This document shows, one piece after another, positions 58,831-64,000 of a stretch of DNA of 64,000 bases. The position numbers were made by a program, and so were the translations under genes. The first letter of the stretch is position 1. Each line of letters starts with the position of its first letter. The DNA is from JANNBN01 sp031430595. Its GTDB lineage: Bacteria > Actinomycetota > Acidimicrobiia > Acidimicrobiales > JANYDT01. The notes under the pieces are model-generated. The model saw nothing but the letters and a program-made list of their open reading frames with translations, was not told where the DNA came from and did not search any database. Location of the stretch: the NCBI GenBank assembly GCA_031430595.1, contig JANPBU010000016.1:124001-188000 (forward strand). Direction: 5' to 3'.

Positions 58831-59518
58831 GTAGCAATTCGCTTTGCAGTCCGGCGAGGTTTTCCCTTTTGCTCGGGCTTTCGAGCGAGACCGATCGTAT
58901 GAGACGAATCGTCTCTTCTATGAGAACACCCGATACCGTCAAACCATCGCTGTTTTCCGTAGCCATGTTGGATGAAACTGCGGCCAACGAGGCAGCTATC
59001 CCAAACAGCCGTTGCACAACAAGATCGAGAAGAGCCCGACCCTCGCGCTCGCGTTCAGATACTTCTTTGAACAGTTCATCGAGGTCCCGACTTGCCCGAA
59101 GATCGCGAACGCTCGCCACAACAAGCCCGTTAGAACCAAATGGACGAAGTTGAACGTCAACCGGAATCAACGTTCCATCCTTGCAACGGGCTTCGATCTT
59201 CAACCCAATTCCCATGGGTCGAGTTCTCGGATCGTTCACAAATCCACTTCGGATGTTTCGATGACTCCGCCTAGCCTTGCCGTCCAAGAGAACTTCGACC
59301 TCGCGTCCTATGAGTTCTGACTGCTCGTAGCCCAACAACGACGCAAGCCCCTGAGTGACGAATACCATTGAGCCCGGGCTGTCGATAACAGCAGCGCCGT
59401 CGGCCATAGCTTCGAGTAACTCCCAATCGGAAATGTTTGTAGAAGTATCCACAGCGCTGCGAAGTTCTTTCGAAGAATTTTCTCTTGGGTCAGGGAATGT
59501 GCCAGCGATACTCAACAT
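58811..59518 (-). CDS. PAS protein with degenerate, His-less DevS-like dimerisation helix
   Basis: 235 residues. PAS at about 30-140 (VIDSPGSMVFVTQGLASLLG). A helical segment REREGRALLDLVVQRLFGIA aligns residue by residue with the DevS-like kinase at 53.7 kb (RERIARDLHDVVIQRIFAA), but the phospho-acceptor His is Leu164, and no HATPase domain follows. It cannot autophosphorylate and is likely a sensor partner or decoy. A DevR-box-like half-site lies just upstream of its start. Confidence 0.85.
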   Translation of the reverse strand: MLSIAGTFPDPRENSSKELRSAVDTSTNISDWELLEAMADGAAVIDSPGSMVFVTQGLASLLGYEQSELIGREVEVLLDGKARRSHRNIRSGFVNDPRTRPMGIGLKIEARCKDGTLIPVDVQLRPFGSNGLVVASVRDLRASRDLDELFKEVSEREREGRALLDLVVQRLFGIAASLAAVSSNMATENSDGLTVSGVLIEETIRLIRSVSLESPSKRENLAGLQSELLLRDFGP

Positions 59519-59536
59519 GATTAGTCGGCTGCGTTC

Positions 59537-59555
59537 TAGGGCACAAAGTCCCTAA
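59537..59555 (-). promoter_or_regulatory. DevR-box-like site upstream of the PAS gene
   Basis: On the minus strand TTAGGGACTTTGTGCCCTA: the first half-site TTAGGGACTTT is near perfect, the second is diverged. It is 19-37 bp before the PAS gene start. A weaker GGGGACCCAAGACTG lies at 59596-59610 on the plus strand before the stress-protein gene. Confidence 0.5.
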
Positions 59556-59700
59556 CCTGACCTACAGATCCTCCAGAACTTCTTCACAACATGGAGGGGA
59601 CCCAAGACTGACTTTGCAGGGTCAAAAGGGCCTGTTCCTGACTACTTCGCGGTGCCAAGATTTGGTGGCCGAACCCACGAAGAGAAATTCAGGGACGAAC

Positions 59701-60471
59701 ATGCACTCAAGAATTATTGTTCCAGTAAATGACACAGACCGATCAGAACGTGCACTTAGTTTTGCTGCGCACTTCGCCCGTGGGATGGGGGCAAGTCTTG
59801 CGTTGGTTACGGTCATTGGCGATGGAGACAGGCGTCAAACAGCGGTCGAGACTTACCACGAGTGGCTCATGCGGCCATATCGAGACATTGAGGCGGAATC
59901 CATAGTGCTGTCCGGGGACATCGCACCAGCAATCCTTTCAGCGTGTCAGCCCGGAGACATCTTGTTTGTTGGCGCAGACAAAAAGTCACTCGTGCACGAA
60001 ATGCTTTTTGCGAGTGTGGTGTTTGATCTTGTGAGAACTTTTTCTGGGCCGGTAGTAGCAATCGGTCCGAACGCCACAGTTCCTGAAGAAGCTAGGAACC
60101 TGTTGATCTGCCGAGATGGAGACGAAAGAGTTGACCAGGCGTTGGGTTTGCTAAAACACATCGCGGTCGCGGCAGCACTGCAGCCCAAATTTATTTCTTC
60201 GGAATCTTCAGGCCAAACAGGACACTCGGTACGCAAGGCAATTCGCTTGCGATCAGAGCAAGATGACGTTGCGGCTATCTGTCTGGCAATTCACACCATC
60301 GAACCGGTACAGCATATTTTCTCACCAAGTTTTGCCAACGAACTCATCGGCGAAGCGAAAAGACCCCTTGTGATCATCAACGCTTCTTCGCCGATCTGCG
60401 TAGCGCGCCGGCCAATTCGGCGGTGCGTGCCGACAAGCGAGGTACGCCAAAGTCTTGTGGGCGCCTCGTGA
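59701..60471 (+). CDS. Universal stress protein-like, atypical tandem length
   Basis: 256 residues from ATG 59701; the frame is open upstream to 59614 but without support. HSRIIVPVNDTDRSERALSF starts a USP fold. GDILFVGADKKSLVHEMLFA and SVVFDLVRTFSGPVVAIGPN sit at the USP ATP-loop position but lack the G-x2-G-x9-G motif. The second half is a diverged repeat. It overlaps the synthetase start by 4 bp (GTGA). Confidence 0.8.
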   Translation: MHSRIIVPVNDTDRSERALSFAAHFARGMGASLALVTVIGDGDRRQTAVETYHEWLMRPYRDIEAESIVLSGDIAPAILSACQPGDILFVGADKKSLVHEMLFASVVFDLVRTFSGPVVAIGPNATVPEEARNLLICRDGDERVDQALGLLKHIAVAAALQPKFISSESSGQTGHSVRKAIRLRSEQDDVAAICLAIHTIEPVQHIFSPSFANELIGEAKRPLVIINASSPICVARRPIRRCVPTSEVRQSLVGAS

Positions 60472-63170
60472 GAGAAATCTTGAAGAGTGCGTCAAATACA
60501 ACATCTGACGAGCCGAGAACAGTTCTTCTCTCTGATGGGTCAAGCGCAAAAGTACGGAACCTTAAGCGAACAGATCGAACCGCTTTGCTCGAATTCTTTG
60601 CATCACTCTCTGAAGAAACTCGGAGACAAAGGTTCTTTACCGCTATGGCAGTGCTCGACGGCGAATTGCTGGAACGACTTCTCGACGTCGACGGACCCAG
60701 CGCATTCGCTGTCGTGACCGAACGCCTCGGAAAGATAATCGGTGTCGGACGAGCTCACAGGTCGAAATCAACGGAGGCCGAAGTTGCGTTCACGGTGAGC
60801 GACCGTCATCAACACCACGGAATCGGAACACTATTGCTTGAGGCCCTCGCCGATCGTGCTGCTGAAAATGGAATCGAACAATTTGTCGCCGTCACGCAAG
60901 CCGACAATGTTGAGATGCTCCACGTGTTTCGAAACTGCGGTTTGCAGGTTTCAATCCGACATGACCCCGAAGACGCCTCAACGATGCTCGTCGAATTGCA
61001 AGTCGATGTTGGCCACGAGCAATTTTTGGCTGCCCGCAGGAAAAGGGAACAATCGGCAGTAGCGCTTTCGCTCCAACCGCTGTTGGCTCCTCGGTCAATC
61101 GCTGTTATCGGAGTTTCTACCACAACAAAATCCCCCGGTCGCAGAATTCTCGACGCGCTTATTGATCATGAATTCGCCGGGCACCTGGTCGCTGTCAATC
61201 CACACGCTGAAAATATTGGCGGTGTTCGGACCGTCCCAACTGTCGCTGACATCGGAGACTCGATCGATCTAGCGATAATTGCCGTACCTGCATCTTCGGT
61301 CGAGTCCGTGGCTCGTGAGTGCGGGGAACAGGGGGTTCGAGCGTTGCTTGTCATTTCTGCCGGCTTTGCCGAAATCGGAGATGTTGGCCGAAATCGACAG
61401 CAAGAACTCTTGAACATCGTTCGATCATTTGGCATGAGACTTATCGGCCCAAACTGCCTCGGCGTAGTCACAACATCGGAAGATGTACGTATGCATGCAG
61501 TATTTGCGAATATCCGGATTCTTCCCGGACATGTAGCCCTCATGTCCCAATCGGGGGCTGTTGCTCTTGCAATTGCCGCTTTGGCAGCAGAATCAGGTCT
61601 GGGTTTGTCGTCCCTGGTTTCCGTCGGGAACAAAGCCGATGTGAGCGGAAATGACCTACTCGACTACTGGGATTGCGACCCAAGAACGAAAGTTATCGCT
61701 CTGTACCTCGAAAGTTTTGGTAACCCACGAACGTTCGCTCGGCGAGCACGTGACGTCGGTTCTCGAAAGCCGATCGTCGCTATCAAATCAGCGCGATCTA
61801 CTGCCGGATCAGTAGCTGCGACTTCTCATACCGGTGCTCTGACGTCACAAGACTCAACTGTCGACGCGCTTTTTGAACAGACAGGCGTCCTGCGGGTCGA
61901 CGACCCCGGTGACCTTGTTTCTCTCTGTTCGGCGCTCAGTGCGCTTCCTCTCCCGGCTGGCAGGAGTGTTGCGGTCGTCGGAAACGCTGGTGGCCTCAGT
62001 ATTCTGACTGTCGATGCGATGTCGAACAACGACCTCGTGCCCGCACAACTCAGCCCCGCAACAACTTCAGATCTACGATCGATAGCGTCACCTAACGCTT
62101 CGCTGTCCAACCCAGTCGACTTAACGGCTGATGCGACCCCGGCCCAAATCACCGAGGCTGTGAGGTTGGTCCTCAGTGATGAAGAAGTTGACGCAGTAAT
62201 CGTTGACTACGTCGGAATGAACCTCGAAACCACTCAACGTCTCATCACATCGCTTGCGGTCTTGGCACACAGCGCAACCAAGCCAATCCTGACCGTTTTG
62301 GCAACCCAAGATCGTTCCGTATTACAAACCAGCGTAGGGCAGCACTATCTTCCGACTGCAGCCTCACCAACCCAAGCAGCCTTAGTGATCGCAAAGATGG
62401 CTGACCGTTTCGATTGGCTTCAAAATGGCGGTCGCCCAGAAACACACCCCCCGACAGAAAACGCTGAATCGATAGCATCTCTATTACTTACCGAAACTTC
62501 AGAAATGCGAGACTCTCGGACCGTCAGTTCGCCAACTGCCGCCCTCGTGTTCAAGCTGGCCGGGATTCGCGTTGCGATGCCTCACTACGCAGCGTCGGCA
62601 GAATCAGCAGCACACATAGCATCAGAGATCGGATTTCCTGTTTGTCTCAAAGCCGCCAATCCAAACCTTAAACATCGAAGTGATGAGGGGGCTGTCTGGA
62701 CCAACCTGAAGGATGAGTTTGGTCTTGATTGTGCTTTCCGGGCATTTGAACAACGCCTAGGAGCATCGATGGAAGGAGTGCTGGTCCAGCCCATGGCAGC
62801 GGAGGGCGTGGAAATGATCGTTGGCATCATCAACGACCCAGCGTTTGGTCCCTTGGTCATGGTGGGGGCTGGTGGTCGGGAAGCAGAGATCTGGAAGGAC
62901 AGCGCTGTTCACCTTGCGCCAGTCAGCCATGCTGCGGCATTGAATATGGTGTCGAGTTTGCGAAGCTTCCCTCTTCTCTCTGGGTTTCGCGGCTCGCCGC
63001 CTGCAGACATCGCTGCGTTGGTTGACATCGTCGTACGAGTCGCTCGGCTTGCAGCAGACTTTCCGAGTCTCGAAGCGATCGATGCAAACCCGGTGATTGT
63101 TCACCGACAGGGCGCGACTGCCGTCGACGTAAAAATCAAACTCTCCCCGGATCATCTTCCGTCGATGTAA
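60468..63170 (+). CDS. GNAT-fused ADP-forming acetyl-CoA synthetase (Pat/Acd-like)
   Basis: About 900 residues from the GTG at 60468, whose GTGA overlaps the preceding stop; GTG 60423 is an alternative start. N-terminal GNAT (about 28-175: QHHGIGTLLLEALADRA), CoA-binding domain (about 205-335: SIAVIGVSTTTKSPGRRILD, IGPNCLGVVT), succinyl-CoA-ligase-like domain with phospho-His in ATSHTGALTSQD (His454), and C-terminal ATP-grasp (about 685-900: GFPVCLKAANPNLKHRSDEG). Acd-like members convert acetyl-CoA, ADP and Pi to acetate and ATP; GNAT fusions also acetylate proteins. It could use the acetyl units from the phosphoketolase. Confidence 0.9.
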   Translation: MREILKSASNTTSDEPRTVLLSDGSSAKVRNLKRTDRTALLEFFASLSEETRRQRFFTAMAVLDGELLERLLDVDGPSAFAVVTERLGKIIGVGRAHRSKSTEAEVAFTVSDRHQHHGIGTLLLEALADRAAENGIEQFVAVTQADNVEMLHVFRNCGLQVSIRHDPEDASTMLVELQVDVGHEQFLAARRKREQSAVALSLQPLLAPRSIAVIGVSTTTKSPGRRILDALIDHEFAGHLVAVNPHAENIGGVRTVPTVADIGDSIDLAIIAVPASSVESVARECGEQGVRALLVISAGFAEIGDVGRNRQQELLNIVRSFGMRLIGPNCLGVVTTSEDVRMHAVFANIRILPGHVALMSQSGAVALAIAALAAESGLGLSSLVSVGNKADVSGNDLLDYWDCDPRTKVIALYLESFGNPRTFARRARDVGSRKPIVAIKSARSTAGSVAATSHTGALTSQDSTVDALFEQTGVLRVDDPGDLVSLCSALSALPLPAGRSVAVVGNAGGLSILTVDAMSNNDLVPAQLSPATTSDLRSIASPNASLSNPVDLTADATPAQITEAVRLVLSDEEVDAVIVDYVGMNLETTQRLITSLAVLAHSATKPILTVLATQDRSVLQTSVGQHYLPTAASPTQAALVIAKMADRFDWLQNGGRPETHPPTENAESIASLLLTETSEMRDSRTVSSPTAALVFKLAGIRVAMPHYAASAESAAHIASEIGFPVCLKAANPNLKHRSDEGAVWTNLKDEFGLDCAFRAFEQRLGASMEGVLVQPMAAEGVEMIVGIINDPAFGPLVMVGAGGREAEIWKDSAVHLAPVSHAAALNMVSSLRSFPLLSGFRGSPPADIAALVDIVVRVARLAADFPSLEAIDANPVIVHRQGATAVDVKIKLSPDHLPSM

Positions 63171-63184
63171 GGACCATCGTCCCT
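63170..63184 (+). promoter_or_regulatory. DevR-box-like palindrome upstream of the second stress-protein gene
   Basis: AGGACCATCGTCCCT, 35-49 bp before the start of the gene at 63219. It matches GGGACTWWAGTCCC at 11 of 14 positions. It also begins right at the synthetase stop and is followed by a T-run, so a terminator role is possible. Confidence 0.5.
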
Positions 63185-63218
63185 TTTTATTGTTGATCCG
63201 CTCGTCAAGGATGCCGGT

Positions 63219-63716
63219 ATGAAAACAGGAACTCTTCTAGTAGGTGTCGATGGTTCGCTTGGAAGTGCGGCGGCACTCAGATGGGCATTAAAGAAAGCGA
63301 ACTTACGATCAGCATCAGTAAGAGTCGTCCACACCTGGGAACTCTCTAAGTCATTCGGCCCAGACGTATATATGACCCCTGATATCAAACGGTATCGAGC
63401 ATCAGCTCACGACGTGCTCGACGAATGCATAACGACGGCGTGCGAAGGTATTACGCCGCTTCCTGAAATCGCCAGGGAGGTATTCGATCGCGCGGCCTCA
63501 CGAGTGTTGATTGTCGAGTCCGGTGAATCAGAACTTGTAGTGGTTGGATCCCGTGGGCATGGTGGGTTTATTGGGTTACTTCTCGGCTCGGTGGCGACAC
63601 AAGTTGCTCACCACTCGAAGTGCCCTGTTGTTGTCGTTCCGGTCTGGGTTCGGCCTAGGTTCGATTTTAGGTTCGAAGCGGGACGTGGTGCATTAGGTAC
63701 TGCTATTTCGGACTGA
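63219..63716 (+). CDS. Universal stress protein, ATP-binding type
   Basis: 165 residues, single USP domain. GTLLVGVDGSLGSAAALRWA begins it, and the ATP motif G-x2-G-x9-G-S is present as GSRGHGGFIGLLLGSVATQV. C-terminal tail of 25 residues is variable. It belongs to the same island as the DevS-like kinase. Confidence 0.9.
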   Translation: MKTGTLLVGVDGSLGSAAALRWALKKANLRSASVRVVHTWELSKSFGPDVYMTPDIKRYRASAHDVLDECITTACEGITPLPEIAREVFDRAASRVLIVESGESELVVVGSRGHGGFIGLLLGSVATQVAHHSKCPVVVVPVWVRPRFDFRFEAGRGALGTAISD

Positions 63717-63718
63717 GA

Positions 63719-64000
63719 CTAAGCAGAAAATCTCCGAAGCAACCGCAACCCGAGGCCAACCCAAAAATCTCTGACAGGTTTCCAGTCAGCAGGTACGAAA
63801 CGGTTGTGCGAAGGTTCCGATGAAGCGAGCGGCTCGACACGTCGTTCAGTTGACAATCCAACAAGGTCTTGTCCCGTAACCGTGGGTTCTGTATCCATCC
63901 CTACTGAGGCGGCAACGGTTCGAGCGGTAACAGGATTGTCGCCGGTCACCATAACAACGCGCGCTCCGAAAGCCCTAGCCGCGCAAACGGCAACAACGGC
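63719..64000 (-). pseudogene. P-type cation ATPase, 3' fragment with degenerate end
   Basis: The frame runs in from the right edge. AVVAVCAARAFGARVVMVTG then DNPVTARTVAASVGM is the ATPase P/N-domain hinge (TGDNPVTA). After about 50 residues it diverges (STERRVEPLASSEPSHNRF) and stops, with no Mg-binding GDGVND or membrane helices following. It looks like a truncated CtpF-type ATPase. Confidence 0.65.

Noticed and set aside
1..64000. UGA read as a sense codon throughout (alternative genetic code)
   Set aside because: Many genes here end normally in TGA (for example icd, trpL-neighbour genes and the small zinc-binding ORF); only two TGAs are internal, both at redox sites.
1..64000. CRISPR arrays, tRNA or rRNA genes
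   Set aside because: No regularly spaced repeats, cloverleaf or rRNA-like sequence was found in the gaps that were read.

Overview
The window looks like a chromosomal segment of an actinobacterium, most likely an acidimicrobiial (Ilumatobacter-like) lineage. This is inferred from several F420-type LLM oxidoreductases, a DevS/DosS-type histidine kinase, a TrpE-TrpG fusion, MMPL, TetR and Rpf-like envelope genes, moderate GC content, and many GTG starts. No rRNA, tRNA or CRISPR array was seen.

Layout. 1-3.3 kb: a membrane-anchored coiled-coil protein with a C-terminal H3TH domain (runs off the left edge), NADP isocitrate dehydrogenase and a small exported protein. 3.3-4.9 kb: an IS110-family element with a non-coding end. 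4.9-13.4 kb: isovaleryl-CoA-type dehydrogenase, two DJ-1/PfpI proteins (one a GlxA-type regulator), an exported protein, an LLM/DUF2889/SDR operon, a nucleotidyltransferase with a small partner, and two conserved actinobacterial genes. 13.4-20.8 kb: a thioredoxin-fold protein, a quinone reductase, a CDP-alcohol phosphotransferase, and a tight carotenoid operon (SDR, CrtA-like, CruF, CruG, CrtI/CrtD-like). 20.8-34.2 kb: LLM oxidoreductases, an ArsC-family gene with an in-frame TGA, DUF2207, acyl-CoA synthetase, 6-phosphogluconate dehydrogenase, a PAS/degenerate-GGDEF protein, a YheO-type regulator with aminotransferase and ornithine-cyclodeaminase genes, and an enoyl-CoA hydratase. 34.2-44.7 kb: TrpEG behind a complete Trp-codon attenuator, CysQ-like phosphatase, cobS-cobC-cobO, an Rpf-like lysozyme-fold protein, a VOC protein, a TetR-MMPL pair with operators, and an SDR. 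44.7-53.4 kb: a TlpA/ResA-like redox gene with an in-frame TGA, a spherulin-4-like secreted protein, an IPNS-type dioxygenase, a CoaA-like kinase, an FAD monooxygenase, a hydrolase and a YhaV toxin without antitoxin. 53.5-64 kb: a hypoxia/dormancy-like island with DevS-like kinase, PNPOx-like protein, phosphoketolase fused to BON and DUF2267 domains, a degenerate DevS-like PAS protein, two universal stress proteins, a GNAT/ADP-forming acyl-CoA synthetase and a P-type ATPase remnant, with palindromes resembling the DosR/DevR box.

Main result. Two unrelated thiol-redox genes (ArsC at 21721-22092, TlpA-like at 44709-45779) are each interrupted by a single in-frame TGA exactly at the redox-active cysteine position. 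Each TGA is followed at bacterial-SECIS distance by a hairpin with a CGUG-containing five-base loop. Both read as selenoproteins. Other strong points are the trp attenuator with three consecutive Trp codons and mutually exclusive hairpins, and the phosphoketolase-BON-DUF2267 fusion inside a DevR-box island.
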